Assembly: GCA_028583605.1 (NCBI GenBank)
Contig: CM053336.1
Span: 21,499,004 to 21,563,003, forward strand
Direction of reading: 5' to 3'
DNA: 64,000 nt
Source: Dastarcus helophoroides
Taxonomy: Eukaryota; Arthropoda; Insecta; Coleoptera; Bothrideridae
Shown here: piece by piece, positions 1 to 12,312 of the stretch
Position numbering within the stretch: position 1 is the first letter of the stretch
Layout: each line of letters starts with the position of its first letter
Notes under the pieces: generated by a model
Told to the model about the DNA's origin: nothing
What the model saw: only the letters and a program-made list of their open reading frames with translations
Databases searched by the model: none
Made by a program: the position numbers and the translations under genes

Positions 1-95
1 TTGGCTATCGAAACAGGTTAGAGCAATCTCTGTTGTGTTTTTTAATCTTTATTGGTTTCAAGGGTCAAGATTTGTATTTTTAATCTTGAAACGAG
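1..95 (+). repeat. Truncated copy of dispersed foldback family FB1
   Basis: Begins inside the family hairpin (GGCTATCGAAAC) and continues with the family body GTTGTGTTTTTTAATCTTT and a degenerate GGTTTCAAGGGTCAAG. The ACGCGT palindrome of other copies is changed to ACAGGT. The copy is cut by the window edge. Confidence 0.8.
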
Positions 96-700
96 TTGAA
101 TTTTTTAAAAAGTTAAATTTTGACAAATCCAACATGTCAAAAAAACTAAACTTTGTAAAAGTAAAACATTTAAAAGGTAAAAATCAAAATTTTTAAAAGG
201 TCGAATTTTTGAAAAAAAATTTCAAAATATGGAATATTTTAAACACGTCAAAATTAAAAAAAAACGTAATTCTGTTGAAAGCGCAATTTTAAATAAGTTG
301 CAATTTTGAAAAAAATCCAACCCTTTAAGACACAACATTTTTAAAAGAATAAAAATTTTCAAGTAAATGAAATCGTGGAAAGAGTTGAAATTTTTAAAAA
401 GTTAGATTTTGAAAAACCAAACATGTTTAAAAAAATCTAAACTTTGTAAAAGTAGAATATTTGATAAAAAGTGGAAATTAAAAAAAAGTCGTAATGAGAG
501 GTGTTTAAAGTAAAAAGTCATCAACTTTGTCCTGACTTATTTTTTTAGAAGAAGACGAATTGACTGATTTGTTTGATCTGTCAATATCTTTGATCTTTGA
601 GGAATTTAAAGGATAAATTTGCATAAAATTCCGAATATCCAAAAAAATACAAAGTTTGAAAATTTAAAAAACAAGTTAGAGTTCCTCCTAAAATTAATTT
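96..700. repeat. A/T low-complexity intron
   Basis: Degenerate runs of the type AAAATTTTGAAAAA with scattered TCGAAATTTT words. No gene, RNA or element ends seen. Confidence 0.6.
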
Positions 701-1332
701 TATTTTCGTAAATTACTGTTGTCTACTTTGAGAGGAAACTGAAGCCTGATTAGCCTCCCCCTACTATTAGTTGCAAATTTGACCACCCCATGCGTATAGG
801 AGATGCAATACAATACCGGTAGGAACGTGCCTGGTTGGCAGTTAGGTTGAACAATGTGCTTTTAGAAGAATTCTTAACACTTTCTCACTACTTACAGGAA
901 TACTCAAGTGTTTATCTTTCCCAACTATTTGAGGGTTTTGGCGCCTATGAAGAAAAAGATGATTCGTCTGTAAACAACCCGTGGCTTCATTTAACGGCAC
1001 CGTGTGTTTCCCTCATAGATTCACAAAACTCAAAATGTATGTAATGGTAGCCGAAAAATATTTCTTGGGCAATGTTCATTGTAAGCTACGGGTGCTCGGT
1101 CACGCAATAATTACAATAATGTGCGCTAGAGAAATTTATTTTCCGTGCACTTAAACTAAGGGACGTGAACACATTTTTTTTAATATCCTATTATATTTCT
1201 TATCACCAAAAAGAGCACGAACTTATCAAGTATCTTGTAAGAAAATTGAAATTTTAAAATTAGATTTTAACTTTTCTTTTTATTTCCAAAATATTCATAC
1301 TCATCATTTGTTAATGAACCGGAAAAACTTAC
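701..1332. other. Unique Hr38 intron sequence
   Basis: More complex, unrepeated sequence next to the Hr38 exon. A 69-codon plus-strand frame (835-1044) has no ATG at its start and no recognisable similarity, so I do not call it a gene. I searched the minus strand for the missing C-terminal LBD exon and did not find it. Confidence 0.5.
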
Positions 1333-2222
1333 CTGTGATTAAAGTTAGGGCACAGAGGCAGGCGAAAGCAGAAATGTCGATCTCCATGGCGTGAAGTCCA
1401 GCGCAAAATTCCATAATGGCATGCAACCAATCTCCAAACGATCGTTGACACTGCTGTTTATCCAGCACCACTCCATTACAAAAAGTCAATTTTGTATCAT
1501 TCGGATGAGTGCGGTAAGATAACCTAAGCACAAAAAGCTCTAGCGAAGCAGATTGGAACAATAAATCCCGATCTTCGAGACAAATCTCCTGATAACCTGG
1601 AATTTTATCCGCGAAGTTTTTAATGACATCAACGGACGTGGTCAACAGAGTGTAAAACTGCTGAATCTTCTCAGCTTCGGATATGACGGGCTCTATAGGG
1701 CTTGGTTCAAGGTACTGCGAATAATCCAAATTGGCCAAATCCGGCGTGGTATCCACGTGGGCCCTAACCAACGCAGTAATCAATGAAACCGGCGGGCTCG
1801 GCGGCGACTCTTGCGGCGATTTCGGCTTAGAAGGCAACCGACCCCGTCTACCTTTCAAAGAGTCCGTCCTCACCACTTCCTTCACCATTCCCACCATCAG
1901 GCACTTCTGAAACCGGCAGAATTGGCATCGGTTTCGCCGTCTTTTGTCCACGGGGCACGCTTTATCTGCCAGACAGACGTACTTGCTGCCCTTTTGGACG
2001 GTGCGTTTAAAGAAGCCCTTGCAGCCTTCGCATGTGCGTACTCCGTAGTGTTGACAGGCTGCTGTGTCCCCGCAGACTGCGCATAGCTGCGAGGGGGACG
2101 GCGGGGCTGGTCCCTTGGTTTCAGCGGAGCCGCCTGGGGAGCTAGCCGCCGAAGAACAGGCCGACGGGCCTGGGCCTGTTAGTCGCAGCTTGGGACTTTC
2201 GCTGCTGCTTGTGGATTCCGAT
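1333..2222 (-). CDS. Hr38: Hr38 (NR4A nuclear receptor) exon: DNA-binding domain and most of the LBD
   Basis: Internal coding exon of the insect NR4A receptor, a nuclear transcription factor that binds NBRE-type sites; in flies it is known to pair with USP and to respond to ecdysteroids and neuronal activity. The acceptor (TTTCATTTCAG) precedes base 2222 and the donor GTAAGT follows 1333. A Ser-rich linker leads to the two C4 zinc fingers (about 2083-1885, first finger CAVCGD, P-box CEGCKG), then the NR4A C-terminal extension [10 protein letters not shown]. The LBD-like part begins near 1660 (IQQFYTLL), includes [19 protein letters not shown], and stops after ALTLIT. The exon enters with one base completing an Arg codon and leaves with one G, as expected if the next codon is the conserved Glu of the family. 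Helices 9-12 are missing, so the final exon lies beyond base 1. Family assignment is very secure; the name Hr38 follows from the insect context. Confidence 0.97.
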
Positions 2223-2404
2223 CTGAAATGAAAGAGTTCATTGATGAAGACGAAGTAAGGGAGGTGATACAAACTGAAGTTAATAAAAATGGGGGTGGTT
2301 TTGTTAGGTTTTTATAGAAGGAATAGGGACTTGTCGTAAGCAGGAATAGAGCCGACTCTGTGACGGCAGCACTGTAGGCAACAATTTAAGGAGGCACCAT
2401 CAGG

Positions 2405-2600
2405 GGGGTGGCAAAATGGTGAGACAATTTGGATATTTGCATGAAAAGAGAGTGTAGGGTACGTGACGTTAATAATTGGAATTAAAAATGGTGACATGCG
2501 GTAGCTAAATGGTGTAAAACTCAAAGGTTCTGGGTTCCATCGCCGATCGCGCGAATCAACATTTTTAATTCTACTGCAACACATGCAACAGGGCAGATTA
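2405..2600 (+). repeat. Degenerate tRNA-derived SINE-like copy
   Basis: A B-box-like GGGTTCCATCGCC near 2530 is followed by GATCGCGCGAATCAACATT and TTTTTAATTCTACTGCAACA. The same downstream words follow a clearer tRNA-like head near 26.4 kb, so the two are probably one family. The A box here is too decayed to place. Confidence 0.5.
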
Positions 2601-2819
2601 AACTGCTCAGAGCCCTCTGTAACTGTGGTGGGCATCTCTATGAAGATGTGTCAGAATCCTAAAATCTTGTTGTGTCTCCAAAATATTTTTGACATTACAA
2701 AAGGAAAGCGTTTCATTTCGATTAGGGTTTATAAATATTTTTTGAAAATGTCGAGATTTCAATTAACGTTTCGTAATTGAAATATTTATTTTGAAATTAT
2801 TTGTTTCCGAGATTTTAGC

Positions 2820-5800
2820 TTTTCTCTTGTTATTTAGAATTTTAGGTCAAGGTTTTGAAGAAAAACTTTCATCTTTCAACTTTTTAAACATTTGAAATTT
2901 CGAGTTCAAATTTCTGGAAGTTTTTAATTTTTAAACTTTTGAACTTTTATTTTTGAACCTTCGAAATTTCGATCTCCAAATTTTAAAACTTTAACACTTT
3001 AGAAATATCTAACTTTTAAATTTTCAAACTTTTGCATTTTTCATCTTTCATACTTTCGCATTTGGGACGTATTTCAACATTTTGTAGATGTAGTTTGACT
3101 ATTCTTATATATTTCAATTTACTGACTTGAATTGTCTAACTTTCTAACTTTCAATTTTTTTATAAGTTTTAAAATTCCAATCTTTTAAAATTTCAAACTT
3201 ACCAATTTTAAGACTTTCCAACACTCGAGTTTTCAAACTTTTAACCTTCAAATTTTACAAATTTTCAAATATTCGCACTTTCCAACTTTCTATTTTCGAA
3301 CTTTCTATTTTCAATATTTTGAATACACGAAATTTCGACCTTCAAATTTTCAAACATTTTTACTTTTAAAGCTTCGATTTTTCGAACTTTCAAACTTCCA
3401 AATCATAGGATTCCAAATTTGTCGAAAACTTTTCAATTTTCACAATTTCAAACTTTCCAAATTTTAAAATTTTTGAACTTTCAATTTTCAAAGTTTTGAT
3501 TGTTCAAACTTTCGAACCTCCAAATTATTAACCATTGAATCCGTGCATTTTCCAACGTTCAAATTTTCAATTTTTTAAACTTTGAACCATCGACTGTTAA
3601 TTTTCAAACTTTCCAATTTTTAAACTTTTTAACACTTAAGTATTCAATCTTTTAATTTTTTTATTCTAAAATTTAACCGCCTTTGAATTTTCGAACTTTC
3701 CAACTTTCAAAGTTTTGATTTTTGAAAATTTCGAACTTTCGAACATTTCACTTCCAAATTTTCGAAATCTCAAACTTCAAAATTTTTGAATTTCCTAACT
3801 TTTCAACTCTTAAATTTTTGCACTTCCAACTTTTCAACTTTCAAATTTTCAAGTTTTCCAACTTTCACACGATCAAACTTTGCAACTTTTTAATATTTCA
3901 ACCCTTAACTCAAACTCTTCAAGTTTAAAATTTTTGATCTTTTGTACTTTTGAGCTTTTGGACTTACAAATTTTTCAACTTGAAAATTTTTCAACTTTCC
4001 ATCTTTTATGCTTTCGAATTTTCAATTGCTCGAAACTTCGACTTTCAAATTTTTGAACATTCCAACTTTCGATTTTTGAAACCCATGAACCATCGACTTT
4101 TGAATTATTAAAATTTCCAGCTTTCGATTTTTTCAATTTTTAAAGTTCCAGTATTACAAACTCCTAAACTTTCAAACTTATAAATTTTAGCACTTTTAAA
4201 CATTCAGGTTTTCGAACTTTTAACTTTCAAGTTTTTAAACTTTCACATTTTCGGGCTTTCAAAATTTTCGATTTTCGAACACTCTTAATTATTCACCTTC
4301 GATTTTTCTAACTTTCTAATCTCTGAATCACAGACTTTTAAATTTTTGAAATCTCAAACTTCTAAATTTTGAAACTTTCTAACTTTTAAGCTTTCCCACT
4401 TTTTAATTTTAAAACTTTCCAAATTTACAACTTTTACATTTTCAAACCTTCAAAAATTTCAAAGTTTCAAATTTTTGAACTTTCAGTTTTCGAATTTTCA
4501 AATCTTCGAACCAACCTTTTAAATTTTCGAACTTTTCAATTTTCAAATTTTTGATTTTTCAAATCTTAGAAACATAAACTATTGATTCTCAAAGTTTTAA
4601 ACTTTTGAACTTTTTAATTTAAAAACATTCAATCTTGTAAACTTTCAAAATGTTTAACATAAAACTTACGAGATTTTGAATTTACGGTTTTTGAACATTC
4701 GATGTTTAGTCTTACGAAACATCAACTTTGGAACTTTCGAATTTTCCAACTTTCAAAGTTTCGATTTTTCAAACTTTCAAAACTTCAAACTACCAATTTA
4801 CTAATTTTCAAATTTTCAATTTTTGAACCATCGACTTTTAAATTCTTGAACTTTCCAATTTTTGAATCTTTCAACTTTGGAATTTTCAGTTTTTCAAATT
4901 TATAAATTTTCAAACTTTCCATTTTCAAGCCATCAACTTTTTAATTCTCGAACTTTTTAATTTTTAAACCATTCAACTTTGGAATTTTCAGTGTTTCAAA
5001 CTTCTCAACTTCAAAGCTTTCGATCTATTGAACTTTGGAATTTTTGAACTTACTTTCCAACTTTTGAACTTTCGAAATTTTCAACTTTAAAATGATCAAG
5101 CTTTTTATCTTTAAAGCTTTAGAATTTTCAATCTTTCGAAACTTTGACTTTGAATTTTTCAACTTTCGATTTTCGGAACCCACGAACCATCGACTTTTGA
5201 ATTCTCAGACTTTACGACTTCTAATTTTTTTTAACTTTTAAAGTTGCAATCTTTCAAACTCTTAAAGTTTCAACCTTATCACCTTTAAAATTTTCAAACA
5301 TTCAAGTTTTCGAACTTTTAACTTTCGAATTTGTAGGATTTTAAATTTTTGAGCTTTCCAAACTTTCGGTTTTCGAACTTTGCTACGTACGATATTTTAA
5401 ACACACAACACTTCGACTTTCAAAGTTTTAAATATTTTTACTTTCAACCCTTCGATTTTTCGAGCGTATGAACCATCGAAATTTAGACTTTTAAATTTTC
5501 AAAATTTCAAACATCTTAATATTTAAACCTTTCTAACTTTTAAATATTTAAACTTTCGTAATTTCAAATTTTTTATATCTAAAACTTTCCAATTTTTTAA
5601 CTCTAACATTTTCAAACTTTCAAAATTTCAAAGTTTGAAATCTTCGAGGTTTCAATTTTCGAGCTTTCAAATCTTTGAACCACCAACCTTCAAATTTTCG
5701 AACATCTTTCAAGTTTTTAAATTTTTCATCTTTCGAAACTTCGACTCTCTAATTTTCGAAACTTCCAACATTCGATTTTTCAAACCACGAACCATCGAAT

Positions 5801-7200
5801 TTTGAATTCTCAAAATTTCTAACCTTCGATTTTTTCAAGTTTTAAAGTCCCAATCTTTCAAACTGCTAAACTTTTTAACTTATCAATTTTAAAACTTTTA
5901 AGCCTTCAAGTTTTCGAATCTTTAACCTACGAGTTTTAATCTTTGAAATTTTCAAGCTTTCCAAATTTTTGATTTTCGAACTTTTCTCTTTAGCATATTT
6001 TAAACACATAAAAAACTTTGACCTTCAAATTTTTGAACATTCTTACTTTCAAACTTTCGGTTTTTCGAGCTTTCGAACCATCGAAACATAGACTTTCGAA
6101 ATTTCAAACTTCTAAATTTTCAAACTTTCCAACTTTTAAATACTTAAACTTTCGCACTTTCACAGATTTTAACGTCAAAACTTTCCAATTTTCCAACTTT
6201 ATTATTTTCGAACTTTCAAAACCTCGAAGTTTCAAATCTTTGAAGTTCTAATTTGCGAACTTTCAAAACCTCAAAGTTTCAAATCTTTGAATCATCAAAC
6301 TGAGAATTTCCGAACTTTTCAATTTTGAAAGTTTCGATTTTTCAAACTTTCAAAACTTCTAATTCTCGAACTTTCAAACTCTTAAAGCTTTAAAATTTTT
6401 AACCTTAAAATTTACGAGCTTTTGATGTTTTGAATAGTCGGTTTTTGAACATTCTATTTTCAATTTTACGAAACATCGACTTCGAAATATTCAAACTTTT
6501 CAGCTATCAAAGTTTTAATTTTTTAAGCTTTCGAAATCTCAGACTACTAACTTTCAAATTTTTTAGTTCCTAAACACTTAAATTTTCAAAATTCTCAACT
6601 TTTAAACTTATGCAGTTCCAAATTTTTTAACTTTCAAGCCTATAAGTTTTCCAACTTTTGCGAGATTAAGCTTTAAAAATTTCGAATTTCCAAATTTTTA
6701 AACTTTCAATTTTCAAACTTTCGAACCTTGGAACCATCGACTTTGAAATTTTCAAACTTTCCAACTTTTGAACCTTCCAACTTTTAAATTTTTAAATTTC
6801 CTAATATTCCAACTTTTAAACTTTTGCAGTTTCCAACCATTTAACTTTCAAACCGTTCAGTCTGTCAAGCTTTCAAATGTTCAAATCTTTGGAACCTCCG
6901 CCTCATCGACGTTTAAATTCTTAAACTTTCCAACTTTTGAACCTTCCAATTTTTCAATTTTCAGTTTTTTAAACTGCTCAACTTTAAAACCTTCTTTTGA
7001 ACTTTCTAATTCACCAACTTTAAAATTTTCGATCTTTGAAGTTTTCGAATCTTCAATCTTCTGAAACTTCGACTTCCAAATTTTTGAATTATTTCATTTT
7101 CGATTTTCCAAACATTCCAATCTTTCAAACATTCACTTTTAAATTTAGTAAATTTCAAACTTATCCACTTTTGACTTTTGACACAAAATTTTGAACTTTT
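2820..7200 (+). repeat. 4.4-kb strand-asymmetric quasi-repeat tract
   Basis: Built almost wholly from variants of CAAACTTTC, AAATTTTCGAAC and CAACTTTTAAATTTT at loose 9-12 base spacing. The plus strand is C-containing but strongly G-poor. Frames across it give Phe/Ser/Asn-rich peptides such as FSNFHT that are artefacts of the repeat. No exact long period is visible by eye. Confidence 0.85.
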
Positions 7201-7884
7201 GTTAACATTTCGATTTTGTTTCTCAAAATTTTGATCTTTTTTCTTTAATTCTGTTTTTTTGACACGTTCCTTTTTCTAAGAACTTTGACCTTTTACAAAA
7301 CTTCCAATCCCACTTTTATGTATATTTAATTTTACTCTTACTTTGTCCTAAAATTTGTGGCCTACACTTTTAATTTTCACTCTTTTTTTCTTTCAAGTAC
7401 GTTCACAAACATTATTTTAGATTTTTTCTAGAATGTTTGTCCTTATTTTTAAAATTTCAATCTTACATTTAAAATTTACATGTTTTTCTCCAATTTTAAG
7501 AAAAGTAGAGAATTCATTTAAACTTGTTTTATTTTTCTACAAATTCTGAGTTTTTTTTTAAATTTAGATACTTTTACTCTTATTTATTGCAAAAGCATTT
7601 AGCATTTCAACTTCTACTTTATTGCTAAAATTTCGATTGTGATCCTTTATTTATTTTATCCATTTTTTCCCGAAATTCACAAAATTTAGCTTCAACGTTG
7701 AAAATTACCATTTTGCAGTATCCCAATTTGAGAAATTAAGATAGCCCCATAGCCCCATCGTTAGCAACTTTTTGGGTGACCAACTGTTCCTAGAAATTCC
7801 TAAGAAAATAATTTCTTGAAATTTTGGAAAATTTGGAAGAAACATGAAGAGATAGTGATTTGGTGAAACATTTCTTTGTTATCT
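7201..7884. repeat. A/T-rich low-complexity intron
   Basis: T-rich continuation of the preceding tract with less regular spacing, grading into ordinary AT-rich intron after about 7730. No gene seen. Confidence 0.5.
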
Positions 7885-7990
7885 TCAAAAATTTAAATAC
7901 AAATCTTGAAAACCAAGAAAAATTAAAAAACAGAGCAACCTTTGTTGTGTTTTTTAATCTTTCTTGGTTTCGGGGGATAAAGTTTGTATT
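7885..7990. repeat. FB1 foldback copy lacking the hairpin core
   Basis: An inverted repeat: AATACAAATCTTGAAAACC on the left pairs with TTTCGGGGGATAAAGTTTGT on the right, around AGCAACCTTTGTTGTG. The two body arms are present, but the CTGAAGA/GAAA hammerhead-like centre is absent. It lies about 90 bases downstream of the donor of the Hr38 exon at 8079. Confidence 0.8.
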
Positions 7991-8078
7991 TCAATAGTGA
8001 TTTGGATTTAAAGAAAGGGTAAAATTCTAGAAAAAGGCCAAATTTTGATAGCGCTTTTATCCACCATACGTTTATTAC

Positions 8079-8533
8079 CTTTGCAAAGGCAAAGAAGCTC
8101 TTCGTTGCTTCGGACTCAGGGTGGCGCTGGCATGCAACTCGGACGTGGTGCTCTGATAAGGTGGAAGCGAATACGATTCTTGGGCCATAAGGGCCTCGAA
8201 GCCGGGACTACATGGCTGTTGCGGAGGATAATATGAAGCTGCTGTCGTATATTGAAGCTGTTGATATTCGTAATGGTGTGGCGAAGCGACATGGTGCGGT
8301 GTCGGATGATGATAGCTGACGTTGAAGCATTCTTCGTCCATTTTGAAAGACGTCGTGGGGGTGCTGTAGCGGTATGTTTCTTGAAAACTGGGTAGAGGTG
8401 CTGGGGACGAGGGTTGCGACGACAGTTGGACGTCGCAGAATGGTTCTAGTTCTTCGGTTGGGAGGACGGCGCTCGGATCCTCTGAGAGAGACACGCTCAG
8501 CAGGTCAGCGAAGCTACTTGTAGTAAATGGAGT
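8079..8533 (-). CDS. Hr38: Hr38 N-terminal (AF-1 region) exon
   Basis: Coding exon of the Hr38 transactivation region, 455 nt. The acceptor CTTGTTTCAG precedes 8533 and the donor AG|GTAATAAA lies at 8079/8078. It enters in phase 0 (TPFTTSSFADLLSV) and leaves with two bases, exactly fitting the one-base entry of the DNA-binding exon to give an Arg codon. The protein is low-complexity and rich in Ser, Pro, Tyr, Gln and His, as expected for an NR4A AF-1, and ends SPKQRRASLPLQ. An internal Met in MDEECFNVSYHH resembles the Met-Asp-Glu-Asp-Cys-Phe start I remember for fly Hr38 isoforms, so a shorter isoform could start here; that is inference. A frame open in the other direction over the same bases is a shadow. 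Confidence 0.93.
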
Positions 8534-9060
8534 CTGAAACAAGAAGAATGAAGTATAAGATGTGTGAAACAATTATTTTAACTCAAAGAGATTTTTGTTG
8601 CTACATCTGTATAGATAAGTTTTCTGTTTCTCAGTAAAATTCTTTCTACTGGAATCTATAGTTCTATTCCATTTGGATTATAAATTACAATGTAAACTGT
8701 AGAACCAATTTCTGATGAAAAACTCTTGAATCAACGTTTTGTTTATTTTAGTAAACAAATTAAAAAATATAACAATATTTAATTATAACTTCCCGCAATA
8801 AAGTCAGGGGTTAAAAGGAATTTATCTATAAAAAAATAGATTAACCTCCGCATTAATACCTAATAAAGGATGCCTGTCAGGCATCAATGTTTTCCGGTAA
8901 CTGCCCATTGCTTGTCAACATTTGTTGCAAATTTTAAGAATGTGGAAGCAATAACAATATCATTACATACTACTGTCATCACTGGACGTTTCTAATATTT
9001 AAAATGAAAGTGTTACTTTAGCAGTAATATGTAAACATGTAGCTCTGAAACTTGACAAAA
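8534..9060. other. Unique intron flank
   Basis: Moderately complex sequence immediately upstream of the Hr38 exon acceptor, without repeats or ORFs that I can support. The polypyrimidine tract of the acceptor is in the first 30 bases. Confidence 0.4.
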
Positions 9061-12000
9061 CGTTTCACTAAATATCGACATAAAGGTGACAACTTTGTGA
9101 TCAAAGATGAAATTTTGAGAAAAACCACTCCCGAGATTGTATCAAATATTTCATCCAAAACTCCATATTTTGAAAAACAATTGGAAATTTTGAAATTAAA
9201 ATCAAATTTTTGAATTGTTTTTAATATCGTGTTTCGAGATTTGAATATTTTAGTCGAAATTCTGATATTGAAGTCGAGAGTGTGGTCGAGATTCTGAGAA
9301 ATTTCAAAACTAAAATGGATTAATATTGAAATGTTCTCTTTTTGTTTATATCGATATTTCGAGATAAAACTTAAAAAAGATATTAACAGAGCATTTACAT
9401 GTAGACGACCTCCTATTAAAAGTTAGTCACTCAAATCGCCTTAAAAATAAAAAATATTCACTTTAAAACCCTAAACTTTTAAATTTGCAAAGATTTGACT
9501 TACAGTCTAAATTTTGGCCAAAAGTAAAACCTCAATATTCAAACTTTCGAAAAAAAAACACAAAAGAATATAGATATGACCAAATTATGACAAAAAGACC
9601 TAAATTCATCAAAACAGTTAAAATTGCGAAATCTGTCTCAAATTTAAATTCTAAAGATAGAATGTTAGAAAAAAATTGAATGTGTCAACTTACAATCATG
9701 TAAAAACGATAAAGTATTAAAAATGCAATTTATATAAACAAAAATGCAAAAAAACAGTCAGTGCAGTTGAACATTCTGTTTTTCAATAGAATCAATCATT
9801 TATTCAAAAAAGCAAGACTCATAGCACATCGCAGATAAAAACTTAATTAAATAGCTAGGAATTGCGAATAGCTAAAAATTTTAAATGAGAGGATTTTGGC
9901 GAATATGTGACATATCATTAATAAATTAATGTATAAATGTTTTATGCTATGCAATTTTAAGAAGAATATTGTAAAAAACAGGACTTCCAACCGTAATTTT
10001 TTTTAATTTAGGTTTTAGTTTTTCGTCCCGGAAAACAATTATTATCGAAAATTTCGATTTCAAACTCGACTATTCTAATCTTTTTGTGTTACGACTTTTC
10101 AAACCAGATTTCGTTCGAATTTTACAATTTCGACATAACTGTCATAAATTCGAAAAAAAAACGCAACGTCTCGAGATTAAACTTAAATTTTAAATTTTCT
10201 TAAAATAAAATAAGCATTTTTTGAAAATTCAATTTAAATATTTCCGGTTGTTGAATTATTCTCGAATAATCGAGTTTCAAATGTTCATATTAAAACTTTA
10301 AATTTTACGTTTATTTTGAAACCAAGTTTCAAGAAAAAATTTAGCCTTATAAACCAACAAATTGAAAGTTTTGGGTTTAGAGTAAAAACACCAAATTAAA
10401 AAAAAAAATTGAAATTTTAGCAAAATAGTCAAAATTTCGAATAACAGAACCTCAAATTTATTTAAAGAAACAGTTTTCAAAATAACTATCTTAATTTAAA
10501 AATTTCGACCTTACTTAAACCTGAATATTCGTCTTTTTTCAGAAAGGTTTTGTTAATAGATTTTTTGATTTTGATATTTTAACTTTTTCTTTCAGTTCAA
10601 AAAAAAAAATTTGATGCCAGAATAATTTGGATACGAGTTTCTAAGTTTATTAAATGACTCACATCCATACTCTTCCAAATCTTGCACCTCAAGTGTGTTG
10701 CCTAAAATGTCCTGAACCAATTGAATTTTCTCTCGTCCTTTTACAAATACCGTTGTATATTTTTTTTTCAAAGTTTTAAATTTTAACTTGTACTTTTCAA
10801 TTTTTGTTTCTAAAATTTCGACATCAAATGAATTTTAACCTTTTTTGTAGAAGTTGTAACCCTTTTCTTGACATTTTGACTTTATTAGTAAAATAGAGAC
10901 ATTTATCTGAAATAAGGAAATTATATTTAAACTTAAGGCAACTAAAGGTAAATTAAACCTTGGTTTTAACTAAAAATTCGGACATTCAAATTTTTACTTG
11001 AAAGTCCACAATTTCTAAGACCCAAAATTATGAAATTAAAGTCGAAATAAAAAAAAAATTGTTTTTCCGTAAATCACCCCCAAATTTGAATTGTTTATAA
11101 AAAATTATTGAAATTGGAACGTTTTTTCGAGATTTCAAATTTATAATATTATCAAATTCAAACTAGAAGCGCTTAAAATCTAACTTTTGAGATAACAAAA
11201 AATATTTTTAGCAAAAACTTTAAAAATTTTATAAAAAACATAATTTCACTTTCAAAATTCAAATTTCTATAAAAAAATTAAATTTTGGGATCAACGGTAC
11301 AGTTTTGAATAAAAGGTTTTGTTTCAATTTGAAAGTTGAAATTTTGGGCAAAATTGGGTAAAAAGTTTGTGACGAGATTTAATATTGTGAGAAAAATGTT
11401 AAAAAATCAATTCTTAAACCAAAAGTTTGAGGAGAATTTTATACTAAAATTTAGCAACAAAAAACGTGAAATATTTTGAGATAAAAGTAAAATATTTTAG
11501 AAAAAATAAAATTCGGACGTTCAAATTGAATACAATCTCTTCAGAGTCAAACTTTTCAGAATAACAATGACCATTCTTGAGTAAACATGTAAAAATTTGG
11601 AAGTTCCACATTAGAGATTTTTTAACATATGTCGCCATTTCAAGTTTTTTCTAAAAATTTCTGCCTCTTTCAAGATCCCGGCTTTAAATTAAAATATAAT
11701 TTTCTACATTTTTTTTTTGAAATGTTGGCTCCAAATTTCTAGAATAAAATTGAAATATCGAGATTTCAACGGAAATTGTAAATTTTAGGAATCGTAAAAA
11801 TTCGAATCAAATTAAATTGAAAATTTGGAGAAAAAGCTCAAGAAAAATCGAAATTTTGACAAATAACTTAAAAAGCAAAAATATTGTTAGATTATGGTCG
11901 ATATTTTGAAAGGAAAGTCAAAGTTTAAACAAAGAAGCAAAAATTTTCAATTTAAATTAGGAAGTTTGAGAAAAAAGTTTAAATTTTCAGAAAAACTTGA

Positions 12001-12234
12001 ACAGTGTAAAGTATTTAGATTTTGCATAAAAAGCTATACACTTCTTTGGAAAACATTTCTCTGCTTTAGTACAAATTACAGCAGAATGCAAAACTTTTAC
12101 TTTAAAGACGAAATTTTAGGAAAACAAAGGAAATATTTTGAGTAATGTCGAAATTTCGACATAAAAGTTCAAATTTTAAGTATCAAGAATTTTGAAAAAA
12201 AAAACGTTAAAATTTCGATGTTTATTAACTTTAT
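9061..12234. repeat. A/T quasi-repeat tract (A-rich orientation)
   Basis: More than 3 kb of degenerate words such as GTCGAAATTTTG, AAAATTTTGAAAAAA and TCAAATTTTTA, mostly the reverse orientation of the 2.8-7.2 kb and 46.6-50.8 kb tracts. Short frames here are spurious. Confidence 0.75.
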
Positions 12235-12312
12235 TTAATTAGGTGACGTTTAAAAAAATAGATATTATGTAGTAATCTTTCAAAAATTGTTTCAGAATAT
12301 TGTCAACTTTTA

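Noticed and set aside
835..1044. 69-codon plus-strand frame near the Hr38 exon
   Set aside because: Starts at TTG, no recognisable domain, lies inside an intron of Hr38 on the opposite strand; chance frame is likelier.
1..1332. Final C-terminal exon of Hr38
   Set aside because: No minus-strand reading matches the end of an NR4A ligand-binding domain; the exon must lie outside the window.
1811..2086. Plus-strand frame over the Hr38 zinc-finger exon
   Set aside because: Antisense shadow of the conserved exon; the minus-strand reading has the C4 fingers and correct splice signals.
3722..7064. Several Phe/Ser/Asn-rich frames of 67-98 codons
   Set aside because: Direct translations of the CAAACTTTC-type quasi-repeat; no starts in context and no domain.
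8045..8236. Plus-strand 63-codon frame
   Set aside because: Shadow of the Hr38 exon at 8533-8079.
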